Source: Arthrobacter horti
GTDB taxonomy: Bacteria > Actinomycetota > Actinomycetes > Actinomycetales > Micrococcaceae
Assembly: GCF_030731045.1 (NCBI RefSeq)
Contig: NZ_JAVALS010000012.1
Span: 23,217-87,216 of the forward strand
Direction: 5' to 3'
DNA: 64,000 bases
Shown here: positions 53,683 to 61,711 of the stretch, one piece after another
How positions within the stretch are numbered: the first letter of the stretch is position 1
How the letters are laid out: each line of letters starts with the position of its first letter
The notes under the pieces: model-generated
The model's input: the letters and a program-made list of their open reading frames with translations, nothing else
Told to the model about the DNA's origin: nothing
The model's database searches: none
Translations under genes and position numbers: made by a program

Positions 53683-55109
53683 AGGACTGCAACTCCTTGA
53701 GGGCGGATGGTCGAGCAGAGGCTGAGCTTCTCGAAGGACGAGGCCAGGTGCAGGAGGCGGGCGTCGCTGCCGCGCGCTCCGATCATCTGGAGTCCGACGG
53801 GAAGGCCGGCGGGGGTGAACCCGGCCGGAACCGACAGGGCCGGGAGACCCAGCGGGGTGAAGAGGTACGGGGCACGCATCCAGTCGAGGTAGGTTTCGAG
53901 CCGGTGCCCCTCGATCTCGGTGGGGTATTCGAGATCGGCGTCGAACGGCACCACCTGGGATGCGGGTGCGATCACCAGGTCATAGCGCGTGAAGAATTCC
54001 GCCGCGCCGCGGATGAGACGGGTCATCGTCTCCTCGGCGCGGTACACGTCGCGGCCGGTGAGCCGCGCACCCTCGCGGATGTTCCACGCGAGGAAGTGGT
54101 TGAACAGCTCCGGGTCCGCCGCCAGGTCATCGCCCCAGGCGGCGTCCATGGCCGCGGCCCGCAGGGTGCGGAACGCCTCCTCGGAGCCGTCCAGATCGGG
54201 GCAGGCGAGCTCCACGACGGCGCCGGCCGCGGACAGCGCGGCGGCCTGCGCCTCAATCACGTCCAGCACCTCACGCTCCACCGGCACACGGCCGCCGAGC
54301 GTCGGGGCGAACGCGATGCGCAGACCGGCCAGGTCCTCCAGCTTCGGTTCGCCGCCCAGGCCGGAGGCCTCGGCCGGGAAGGAGGAGAACGGGTCATCAG
54401 CGGCCTGGCCAGACATGACGGAGAAGAGCAATGCGGTGTCCGCGGCGGTGCGGCCCATGGGGCCATTGACGGCGAGCGGGAAGAACACGTTTGCGCCGTC
54501 GGTATTGGGCACCATGCCGGGGGTCGGGCGCAGGCCCACCACATTGCAGAACGACGCCGGGTTGCGCAGGGAGCCACCCATGTCGCTGCCGTCGGCGATC
54601 GGCTGGAAACCGGAGGCGAGTGCGGCCGCCGCACCGCCGCTGCTGCCGCCGGCGGACTTGGAAAGATCGTAAGGGTTGCGGGTGACGCCGAACACCCGGT
54701 TGAAGGTGTGGGAGCCGGCCGCGTGCTCGGGCACGTTCGTCTTGCCGAGGCGGATGGCACCGGCGTCGAGGATGCGCTGGACGTGCAGGTCGTTGACAGC
54801 CGGCACGAAGTCCTGCGTGCGCGGGTGGCCGAAGGTCGTACGCATCCCTGCAGTCGAGGCGGTGTCCTTGAAGCTGATGGGCAGGCCATGCAGCGGGCAG
54901 AGAGGCTCACCGGCCTGGCGCTTGCGGTCCGCTTCCACGGCGGCGGCGCGGGCGCCCTCTTCATCGAGGGTCACCACGGCGTTCACCAGCGGGTTGACGG
55001 TGTCGATCTGCTCCAGGTGGGCTTCCAGGACCTCGACGGCGGAGACTTCACCGGAGTGGAGCAGGGAGGCGAGCTTCACGGCATCCGTGTAGACCAACTC
55101 GTTCATCAT
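53679..55109 (-). CDS. Amidase signature family amidohydrolase
   Basis: A 476-aa enzyme with the Ser-cisSer-Lys triad: Lys in HGLPISFKDTAST, Ser residues in SAGGSSGGAAAALA and GSDMGGSLRNPASFCNVVG. It hydrolyses an amide to acid and ammonia (or a ureido/amidomalonate type bond). First gene of a five-gene overlapping operon with symporter, CoA transferase and carboxyltransferase. The upstream gap 55110-55363 holds an operator-like palindrome. Substrate unknown; malonamidase and ureidomalonase-like activities are candidates. Confidence 0.9.
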   Translation of the reverse strand: MMNELVYTDAVKLASLLHSGEVSAVEVLEAHLEQIDTVNPLVNAVVTLDEEGARAAAVEADRKRQAGEPLCPLHGLPISFKDTASTAGMRTTFGHPRTQDFVPAVNDLHVQRILDAGAIRLGKTNVPEHAAGSHTFNRVFGVTRNPYDLSKSAGGSSGGAAAALASGFQPIADGSDMGGSLRNPASFCNVVGLRPTPGMVPNTDGANVFFPLAVNGPMGRTAADTALLFSVMSGQAADDPFSSFPAEASGLGGEPKLEDLAGLRIAFAPTLGGRVPVEREVLDVIEAQAAALSAAGAVVELACPDLDGSEEAFRTLRAAAMDAAWGDDLAADPELFNHFLAWNIREGARLTGRDVYRAEETMTRLIRGAAEFFTRYDLVIAPASQVVPFDADLEYPTEIEGHRLETYLDWMRAPYLFTPLGLPALSVPAGFTPAGLPVGLQMIGARGSDARLLHLASSFEKLSLCSTIRPQGVAVL

Positions 55110-55167
55110 GAGTCATTCACCTTTTAGCTAGTTTCTTTTTGAGCCACTTCCTTGGGGCTCAACGAGC

Positions 55168-55195
55168 GATGTGGACCACATTAGTGGTGCACATC
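55168..55195. promoter_or_regulatory. Operator-like palindrome upstream of the amidase operon
   Basis: GATGTGGACCAC (55168-55179), ATTA, GTGGTGCACATC (55184-55195): 11 of 12 bases are symmetric. It lies about 60 bases before the amidase start in a relatively AT-rich stretch and is a natural site for the Lrp/AsnC regulator encoded just upstream. Confidence 0.5.
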
Positions 55196-55363
55196 ACTTT
55201 TGACTAGAGGTGATCCTGTGCCGGGCGTGGAGAAGCCGCGCCCGGCATGGCCCCGTGGGAGAGAAGGAGAGCCGGAGGGATTGAGACCGAGATCCGGGCA
55301 TGGCTGAATCCGGACGGGCCGTCAGCGCCGTCCGGTGAGCACGTTTGAGCTGGGTGGATGCCG

Positions 55364-56323
55364 TCAGCGGGCGGCTCGCACGCCTCCGCGCTTGTAGGAA
55401 CCGACCACCATGGAGGTGCGCATGGCGAGGGCCTGGGAGGCCCATTCGGAGGCGGTGATGAACCGGCGCAGATCGTCCAGACCGGCCAGCGTCACATTCA
55501 CCATGAGCTGGAACTCCCCCATGGTCATCGCCGCATAGCGGACACCTGGCTCGGCGGAGACCAGACGGCCCACCTCGGCCACCGCGGTGGGGGCCGTCCG
55601 GATCCAGATGACCGCCTCCACCGGCAGCCCGATGTCCACGGGTTCCACGATGGCCCGGACGCTCAGCATCCCTTCCTCCAGCAACGACGCCAGACGCCGC
55701 CGGACCGCAGGGGCGGAGAGGGCCACGGCTTCGCCCAGTTCCGAGGTGGGCACACGGCCGTCCTCCACCAGGAGCCGCACCAGGGTCTGGTCGATGTCAT
55801 CCAGCAGTCCCGTCGCAGGGCGCCGGGTGACGGGCGGAACGGTCTCCTGAAGGGCCTCTACCTCCGCGGCCGTGATGGGCCCCGGATGCCAATCCGCCAC
55901 CGTCCGGTAGTACTCCAGGACCGGGGAGGCATCCACCTGGGTCACGCCCTCGATGCCGGGGAGTTCCTCCAGGACCAGGTCGGAGAGCCGGCCGGGGCTC
56001 TCCTGGACCTCCAGGAGGATCCGGGTGGGCCCGGTCAGCGCGTAGAGGAAGGTCACGTCCGGCCCCTCGGCGAGCGTCTCCGCGATCGCGACGAGCCGGG
56101 ACGGCTCGCAGTGGACCTCCACGAGGTGCGTCGCGGCGAGGGACACCAGACCCGCGATCCGGACCGCGCCGGATTCGAGCAGGGCGATGCCCCGGCGGGT
56201 GACGGTGCGGAACGGCTCGCCCAGGACGTCGGCGATGCGGCGCCAGGAGGCGCGCCCATTGACCTGGAGGGCCGCGACGATGCGTCGGTCCAGGTCATCC
56301 AGCTCATGGACGGGGGTCAACAT
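55364..56323 (-). CDS. Lrp/AsnC family transcriptional regulator with two HTH units
   Basis: About 319 aa from ATG 56323, which has a GGGGGG site at good spacing (ATG 56329 also possible). Two Lrp/AsnC modules in tandem: HTH 1 in LDDLDRRIVAALQVNGRASW then RRIADVLG, and HTH 2 in LDDIDQTLVRLLVEDGRVPT then SELGEAVALS, each followed by an RAM-like ligand domain. Typical Lrp is about 150 aa, so this is a double-length member. It probably controls the amidase operon downstream. Confidence 0.88.
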   Translation of the reverse strand: MLTPVHELDDLDRRIVAALQVNGRASWRRIADVLGEPFRTVTRRGIALLESGAVRIAGLVSLAATHLVEVHCEPSRLVAIAETLAEGPDVTFLYALTGPTRILLEVQESPGRLSDLVLEELPGIEGVTQVDASPVLEYYRTVADWHPGPITAAEVEALQETVPPVTRRPATGLLDDIDQTLVRLLVEDGRVPTSELGEAVALSAPAVRRRLASLLEEGMLSVRAIVEPVDIGLPVEAVIWIRTAPTAVAEVGRLVSAEPGVRYAAMTMGEFQLMVNVTLAGLDDLRRFITASEWASQALAMRTSMVVGSYKRGGVRAAR

Positions 56324-56390
56324 CACCATCCCCCCATTATGCAGGCGCGGCCGTCCTCCGCCCGGATCTCCTCCCGCACCTGGTTCCATG

Positions 56391-56455
56391 CCAACTGGTC
56401 GGGTCTATCTGTCGGAACAGGCGCCCTGTTCCGACAGATAGACCCGACCAGTTGG
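56391..56455. repeat. Long palindrome, family C, left copy
   Basis: A perfect 31-bp stem (56391-56421 with 56425-56455) and a 3-base loop; the arm begins CCAACTGGTCGGGTCTATCT. Its outer 27 bases are identical to those of the right copy at 57439-57503. It lies 67 bases upstream of the Lrp gene and 64 bases before the DUF559 gene, i.e. in a divergent gap. Confidence 0.9.
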
Positions 56456-56519
56456 CGCATCCGCCCTGAATCTGTGGATAACGGCAGCGGGATCCGTGAC
56501 TTTCTGCTTATCTCTGGTC

Positions 56520-57434
56520 ATGCGGAAGCCTCTTGAATTGCCTGAGCCGCTCGGCACGGCGCCATTCACCCTGACGAAGGCCTGGGAACTCGGCGTGCAC
56601 CATGAACGGCTGCGCCGGAAAGATCTCGTCATGCCGACCCGTGGAGTCAGGGAACCCGTGACCGGTGAAATGGACCGGATCTCCCGGTTCCGTCCGCTTC
56701 TCGAGGTGACCCACGGCATCGCCTCGCACACCTCGGCCTGTCACCTCCTCGGGCTTCCCGTCCCAGGTTTCCTCAGCGACAGCACTCACATCAGCGTCCC
56801 GAAAGGCCGGGACGCGCCCCACCGGCCAGGCATCCAGGGCCATGCCCTGACTCTCTTCCCCGGCGAGGTCATCAGTCTCGACGGAATGTGGGTGACGAGC
56901 CCCGCGCGCACCTTTCTTGACATGGCGGCTCTTCTCCCAGAGATACATCTTGTGGCTCTCGGCGACGCGATCGCATCCCTCGGGAGGCGGCCGTGGTCTC
57001 GACAGGACGTTCCGGCTGTTCCGCCGGATGAGTTGCGGAAGTATCTTGACTGGAAACGCGGGACACCTGGGATCCGCAAAGCACGACTCGCCGCACAGCT
57101 GGTGAGGTCTGGCGTCGATTCGCCGCCCGAAAGCTTTCTCCGACTCGCGTTTATCGATGCTCACCTGCCTGAGTTCACCCCGGATTGTCCGGTCATCGAT
57201 GGCTTCGGCACGATACGGCACCATGTCGATCTCGGAAACGAACACCATCGGATCGCCGTCGAGCATGACGGCGAGCACCACCGGACCCGCGAACAGCAGC
57301 GAATAGACGCGCGGAGGAATGCTCTCATGCAGGAACTTGGCTGGCGGCAGGTCATCATCGTCGCAGACGACCTCAAAAACGACTGCGCATCGGCCGTGTC
57401 CAAGGTCCGGCGTATGCTCCGAAGCGCCGCGTGA
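56520..57434 (+). CDS. AbiEi-like wHTH protein with C-terminal DUF559 (Vsr-like nuclease) domain
   Basis: About 304 aa from ATG 56520. The N-terminal part (LPEPLGTAPFTLTKAWELGVHHERLRRKDL and the MPTRGVREP stretch) resembles AbiEi-type domains; residues about 200-300 match DUF559, a PD-(D/E)xK fold, with E204, D237, E248 and D250 in the expected pattern (VDLG, VEHDGEHH, RRNALMQELGW). Such genes occur in many copies in actinobacteria, function unknown. Near-perfect matching palindromes flank it, suggesting a small mobile or REP-like unit. Confidence 0.82.
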   Translation: MRKPLELPEPLGTAPFTLTKAWELGVHHERLRRKDLVMPTRGVREPVTGEMDRISRFRPLLEVTHGIASHTSACHLLGLPVPGFLSDSTHISVPKGRDAPHRPGIQGHALTLFPGEVISLDGMWVTSPARTFLDMAALLPEIHLVALGDAIASLGRRPWSRQDVPAVPPDELRKYLDWKRGTPGIRKARLAAQLVRSGVDSPPESFLRLAFIDAHLPEFTPDCPVIDGFGTIRHHVDLGNEHHRIAVEHDGEHHRTREQQRIDARRNALMQELGWRQVIIVADDLKNDCASAVSKVRRMLRSAA

Positions 57435-57438
57435 ACGT

Positions 57439-57503
57439 CCAACTGGTCGGGTCTATCTGTCGGAAAATGGTACCCGTTCCGACAGATAGACCCGACCAGT
57501 TGG
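57439..57503. repeat. Long palindrome, family C, right copy
   Basis: A perfect 27-bp stem (57439-57465 with 57477-57503), 11-base loop. Arms identical to the outer 27 bases of the left copy. Starts 4 bases after the DUF559 stop, between convergent DUF559 and CPBP protease genes; may also terminate both. Confidence 0.9.
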
Positions 57504-57518
57504 TAAGACGCGGGAGGG

Positions 57519-58340
57519 TCAGCCCAGGCCGATGGCCTTGCCCAGCAGCGAGTACCCCACGAACGCGCTGACGTCCAGGAGCGCATGGGCCACCACGAGC
57601 GGCATGACCCTCCGCCATTTCAGGTACACCCAGCCGAACACCAGGCCCATCACCACATTGCCCACGAACGGCCCCACCCCCTGGTAGAGGTGGTAACTGC
57701 CGCGCAGCAGCGCACTGGCCAGCACGATCCACAGCGGCGAGCGGCCGAGCTGCCCCAGCCGACGGAAGAGGTACCCCACCACCAGGACCTCCTCCAGGAT
57801 CCCGTGCCGGATGCCGGAGAGCACCAGTACCGGCACCGTCCACCAATGGGAGTCCAGCGCGGCCGGGATGATCGCCGTCGTGATCCCCAGGGCACGCCCC
57901 GCGGCGTACAGCCCCAGCGTCCCCGCGCCGATGGCGATGAACAGCAGGAGGCCCACCGCGCCGTCGCGCACCGGATGCCGGCCGTCGAAGCCCAGGGCGC
58001 GCCAGGGCCGGCGGCTGTCCGCCCCGCGGAACGGCAGGAAGGTGCTCAGGAAGTACAGGCCGAGCAGGACCGGGACCAGCGAGAATCCGATGTCCAGCAA
58101 CTGGTAGACCAGGTCGAAGAGCTCGCGCCGGTTCAGCGAAGGGTTGAGCGTAGACGTGGCGGAGGACAGGGGGCCGCGGGTGGCCTTGTCCGCGAACTGC
58201 ACGATCGCATAGACGGCAGACTGCCCCAGCGACAGGGCCAGCACCAGGGACATCTCCCACCAGAGCCTGCGCCGCCGGCGCCCCAGCGCGGAAGGATCCG
58301 TATCCAGCGACGACGACGGCAGGGCGGGAAGGCGGGGCAT
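57519..58340 (-). CDS. CPBP (CAAX) intramembrane metalloprotease
   Basis: A 273-aa protein with about seven hydrophobic helices. The CPBP motifs are HGILEEVLVVGYLFRRLG (EE-x3-R-like) and SALLRGSYHLYQG (second His) and VMGLVFGWVYLKWRRVMPLVVAHALLD. It would cleave or process a membrane-associated peptide; substrate unknown. Convergent with the DUF559 gene and divergent from the histidine phosphatase. Confidence 0.87.
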   Translation of the reverse strand: MPRLPALPSSSLDTDPSALGRRRRRLWWEMSLVLALSLGQSAVYAIVQFADKATRGPLSSATSTLNPSLNRRELFDLVYQLLDIGFSLVPVLLGLYFLSTFLPFRGADSRRPWRALGFDGRHPVRDGAVGLLLFIAIGAGTLGLYAAGRALGITTAIIPAALDSHWWTVPVLVLSGIRHGILEEVLVVGYLFRRLGQLGRSPLWIVLASALLRGSYHLYQGVGPFVGNVVMGLVFGWVYLKWRRVMPLVVAHALLDVSAFVGYSLLGKAIGLG

Positions 58341-58380
58341 GTCACCACTCTAAAATCGGCCGGGACATTAAGCTGTCTCC

Positions 58381-59061
58381 ATGAGCGCGCCGCAGCAAAT
58401 CATCATGGTCCGGCACGGGCAGTCGGCGGCCAATGTGGACACCGGCATCTACAACCGGGTTCCGGACTACCGCATCCCGCTCACCGAGCTGGGCGTCCAG
58501 CAGGCCCGCGACGCCGGCGAGCGCATCCGGCGGCAGCTTGATGGGCAGCAGGTGTGCGTCTATGTCTCGCCCTACCTGCGCGCCTACCAGACCCTGGAGG
58601 CCCTGGGACTGGAGGATCTGACGGAGCGGGTCATGGAGGAGCCGCGGCTGCGGGAGCAGGACTGGGCGAACTTCCAGATCGCCGGGGACATCGCGGATCA
58701 GAAGGAACTGCGCAACGCGTACGGGCACTTCTTCTACCGTTTCCGGGAGGGCGAGTCCGGTTCGGACGTCTACGACCGGATCTCCAGCTTCATGGAGACC
58801 TTGTACCGGCACTGGTCCAAGCCCAGCTACGCGCCCAACACCCTGCTGGTGACCCACGGCCTGACCATGCGGCTGTTCTGCATGCGCTGGTTCCACTGGT
58901 CCGTCGAGTACTTCGAGTCCCTCAACAACCCGGGCAATGCCGAGATCCGCACCCTGATCCGGCAGGAGGAGGGCAAGTACCGCCTGGACACACCGTTCAG
59001 CCAGTGGAACGAGTGCAACGAGACCACCACGGTGCTCAACGCCCCGCCCATGCACTTCTGA
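58381..59061 (+). CDS. Histidine phosphatase family (phosphoglycerate mutase-like) protein
   Basis: A 226-aa branch-1 phosphatase. The catalytic RHG motif is IIMVRHGQSAAN at residues 8-19, with the second His in LLVTHGLTMRLF, and Arg in SPYLRAYQTLEAL. The stretch REQDWANFQIAGD is seen in a phosphatase subgroup distinct from Gpm. Phosphatase substrate unknown. Convergent with the DeoR gene. Confidence 0.88.
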   Translation: MSAPQQIIMVRHGQSAANVDTGIYNRVPDYRIPLTELGVQQARDAGERIRRQLDGQQVCVYVSPYLRAYQTLEALGLEDLTERVMEEPRLREQDWANFQIAGDIADQKELRNAYGHFFYRFREGESGSDVYDRISSFMETLYRHWSKPSYAPNTLLVTHGLTMRLFCMRWFHWSVEYFESLNNPGNAEIRTLIRQEEGKYRLDTPFSQWNECNETTTVLNAPPMHF

Positions 59062-59073
59062 GCGGCCGGCCGC

Positions 59074-59910
59074 CTACTCCCCCGGCTGCCCCTCCGGCAC
59101 ACTGTCCGACGCCTCCGGCGTGCCGTCCGGCGCCACGAGGACATTGGTCCCCCGGTCCTGGAAGGCTTTGAGATCCTTGGCGGGGATGCCGGAATCGGTG
59201 ATGAGGTTGTGCATCTGGAAACCGTGCATGGTGGCGAAGGCCCGTTTGCCCACCTTGGAGGAGTCGGCCAGGATGTACGCCTCCAGCGCGCGCTTGGCCA
59301 TGAGCGAGTTGACCTGCGCCTCACCCTCGTCATTGATGGTGGGGCCGAGGACCGGGTCCACGCCGTTGACGCCGATGAACGCGATGTCCAGGGCCACCTT
59401 CTGCATGATGGTGTCCGTGAACGGGCCCACGAGCTCATAGGAGCGCGGGTTCAGGATGCCGCCCGTGACCATGATCTTGATGTTCGGCCGGACGGCGAGC
59501 TGGGTGGCGATGTTGATGGCGTTGGTGACCACCGTGAGGGTGGGCCGGTTGGAGGGGGCGTTCAGATCGTCCCGCGTGGCCAGCACCTGCGCCAGGGCCG
59601 TGCTCGTGGTGCCGCCGCCCAGTCCCACCACCATGTAGGGCTCCACCAGGGAGGATGCGGCCAGGGCGATCTGCTGCTTGGCTGCCGCGTTGTCATCGCG
59701 GTTGTAGCGGCCGGGCAGGTCGTAGGACACGGCACCGGTGGTGGCGCCGCCACGGGTCCGGCTCAGCAGGCGCTGCTTGGCCAGGGAGTCCAGGTCCCGG
59801 CGCGCGGTGGCCGGGGAGACGCCCAGCTGGGTGACGATGTCCTCCACCTCGATCTGTCCACGCTCGGCCAGGAGGTCGAGGATGGCCGTGAGGCGGTCTG
59901 TCCGGTTCAT
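59074..59910 (-). CDS. DeoR family transcriptional regulator
   Basis: A 278-aa sugar-phosphate-responsive repressor. N-terminal HTH: RLTAILDLLAERGQIEVEDI then GVSPATARRDLDSLAKQRLL and RTRGGA, the classic DeoR pattern. The C-terminal DeoRC domain has VGLGGGTTSTALAQVL near residue 95 and LDIAFIGVNGVDPVLG. Last gene of a five-gene sugar operon (ATGA overlap with the aldolase gene). It likely binds near 63633. Confidence 0.92.
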   Translation of the reverse strand: MNRTDRLTAILDLLAERGQIEVEDIVTQLGVSPATARRDLDSLAKQRLLSRTRGGATTGAVSYDLPGRYNRDDNAAAKQQIALAASSLVEPYMVVGLGGGTTSTALAQVLATRDDLNAPSNRPTLTVVTNAINIATQLAVRPNIKIMVTGGILNPRSYELVGPFTDTIMQKVALDIAFIGVNGVDPVLGPTINDEGEAQVNSLMAKRALEAYILADSSKVGKRAFATMHGFQMHNLITDSGIPAKDLKAFQDRGTNVLVAPDGTPEASDSVPEGQPGE

Positions 59911-60755
59911 GAAGCACGCTCCGCTGTGTCGAAGAGGGTCAGGAGGCGCGCGACCTCGGGAATGAGCGCGGCCCGCCCTGCCCCCAGGTATTTCCGGGAA
60001 TCAACGATATCCGGGTGTGACTCAAGGTACTCGCGCACCGCGCGGGTGAAGAAACCGTTAAGGTGCGTCGACACGTTGATCTTGGTCATACCGGCGCTGA
60101 TGGCCGCCTGGATGTTCTCATCCGAGACCCCGGAGGAGCCGTGGAGCACCAGCGGGACGTCCAGGGCGGCGTGCAGCGCGGCGATCCGTTCCAGGTTCAG
60201 CCGTGCGTCCCGGCTTCTCATGGCGTGGGAGGACCCGACGGCGACCGCCAGTGCGTCCACGCCGGTGGCCGCCACGAACTCGTGGGCCTCCTGCGGGTCG
60301 GTCAGCACGCCCGGCGCGTGCGCACCGTCCTTGCCGCCCACCTTGCCCAGCTCGGCCTCGACGTAAACGCCCGCCGCGTGCGCATACTCCCGCACGCGCG
60401 CCGTGGTGGCGACGTTCTCCGCATAGTCCAGATGCGCGCCGTCGTACATGATGGAGCCGAAGCCGAGGTCCACGGCCTGGCGCGCCAGCTCCTCGCTCTC
60501 CGCGTGGTCCAGGTGCAGGGCGATGTCCACGCCGGCCGCCCGGGCGGCGGACAGTGAGGCCAGGGCCACGGGCTCCAGGCCGCCGTGGTATTTCGCGCAA
60601 TTCTCAGAGATCTGCAGGATCAGCGGCAGCCGGGCGGCCTCAGCGCCTGCCACCAGGCCCTCCACGGTCTCCAGGTGGATGACGTTGAAGGCCGCCTGGC
60701 CGCTGCCCTTGGCGGTGGCGCGATCCATGATGCTGCGAGTGCTGACCAGGGTCAT
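59907..60755 (-). CDS. Class II fructose/tagatose-bisphosphate aldolase
   Basis: A 282-aa zinc aldolase. Metal His in IALHLDHAESEELARQ, Glu/His region in VEAELGKVGGKDGAHAPG, LHGSSGVSDENIQAAISAGMTKINVST near the end. Length and the GKVGG block fit the KbaY/GatY/AgaY group. It would split tagatose- or fructose-1,6-bisphosphate into DHAP and glyceraldehyde-3-phosphate. Overlaps the PfkB and DeoR genes. Confidence 0.9.
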   Translation of the reverse strand: MTLVSTRSIMDRATAKGSGQAAFNVIHLETVEGLVAGAEAARLPLILQISENCAKYHGGLEPVALASLSAARAAGVDIALHLDHAESEELARQAVDLGFGSIMYDGAHLDYAENVATTARVREYAHAAGVYVEAELGKVGGKDGAHAPGVLTDPQEAHEFVAATGVDALAVAVGSSHAMRSRDARLNLERIAALHAALDVPLVLHGSSGVSDENIQAAISAGMTKINVSTHLNGFFTRAVREYLESHPDIVDSRKYLGAGRAALIPEVARLLTLFDTAERAS

Positions 60756-61711
60756 GCGGTCTCCTCCAGGGTGACGATGAGCATTTGTTCGAGTTCGGTA
60801 TGCCGTTCCGAGATCTCCCCGGCGCCGGGCATGAGCACGGCCGCGGCGGACCAGGAGGCGGCGCGGCGCAGGACGTCCTCCGGTTCGTCCACGCCCTCGG
60901 CGAGCGCGGTGGCGAGGGCTGCGACGGCGGCGTCGCCGGCCCCGGTGGGGTTGCCGTGCAGGGGCTCGGCGAGGCGCGCGGCCCAGCTGTGGCGCGGGTG
61001 ATCGGCGGAGAAGAGCCGCATCCCCGCGCTGCCTGAGCTGACGACGACGGTGCGGGCGCCCAGGCGCAGGAGCTCCCGGACGGCGTCGTCGAGTTCCAGG
61101 CCGCCGAACGCCTCCCGCAGCTCGACGTGGTTGGGCTTCAGAACGTCGGCGCCGGCGCGCGCGGCGGCGAGGATGCCGGGGCCGGAGGTGTCGATCACGG
61201 CGGGGACACCGTGCTGGTGCGCCAGCGTGACGAGCGCCGGGTAGAAGTCCGCCGGGGCGCCGGGTGGGAGGCTGCCGGAGCCCACCAGCACGGCGGCGTC
61301 CTGCAGACCATCGACGACGGCGGCCGCGAGCCGTTGCCAGTCCCCCGGCTGCAGTGCGTGGCCGGCTTCGTTGAAGATGGTGGTGTCGCCCAGGGTCTCT
61401 TCGACGAAGGCCATGCTGCGCCGCGTCTCGGCCTGCACCGGGACGAGCCTGGACGGGACGCCGCTGGATTCCAGCTCGGCGCGGAACGCTTCCCCGGTGT
61501 TCCCGCCCACGGGCGCGATCGCCAGGGCACGGCGGCCCTGCTGATGCACCACGCGGGCCACGTTCAGGCCCTTGCCGCCGGCACGGATCAGCGGCGGGGC
61601 CACCCGGTGGCTGGCGCCGTGCTCGATCCGGGGCACCGTGTAGCTGGTGTCCAGGGCGGGGTTGGGCGTGACGGTGACGATGCGGCTGCCGTCGTGCGCT
61701 GCGGCGCTCAT
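60752..61711 (-). CDS. PfkB family sugar-phosphate kinase (1-PFK/tagatose-6-phosphate kinase type)
   Basis: A 319-aa kinase from ATG 61711. PfkB motif 1 appears in RAGGKGLNVARVVHQQG; motif 2 with the catalytic Asp in NPTGAGDAAVAALATAL. TVTPNPALDTSYTV at the start is typical of 1-phosphofructokinase/LacC. It phosphorylates tagatose-6-phosphate or fructose-1-phosphate to feed the adjacent aldolase. Start overlaps the ROK gene stop by ATGA. Confidence 0.9.
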   Translation of the reverse strand: MSAAAHDGSRIVTVTPNPALDTSYTVPRIEHGASHRVAPPLIRAGGKGLNVARVVHQQGRRALAIAPVGGNTGEAFRAELESSGVPSRLVPVQAETRRSMAFVEETLGDTTIFNEAGHALQPGDWQRLAAAVVDGLQDAAVLVGSGSLPPGAPADFYPALVTLAHQHGVPAVIDTSGPGILAAARAGADVLKPNHVELREAFGGLELDDAVRELLRLGARTVVVSSGSAGMRLFSADHPRHSWAARLAEPLHGNPTGAGDAAVAALATALAEGVDEPEDVLRRAASWSAAAVLMPGAGEISERHTELEQMLIVTLEETA

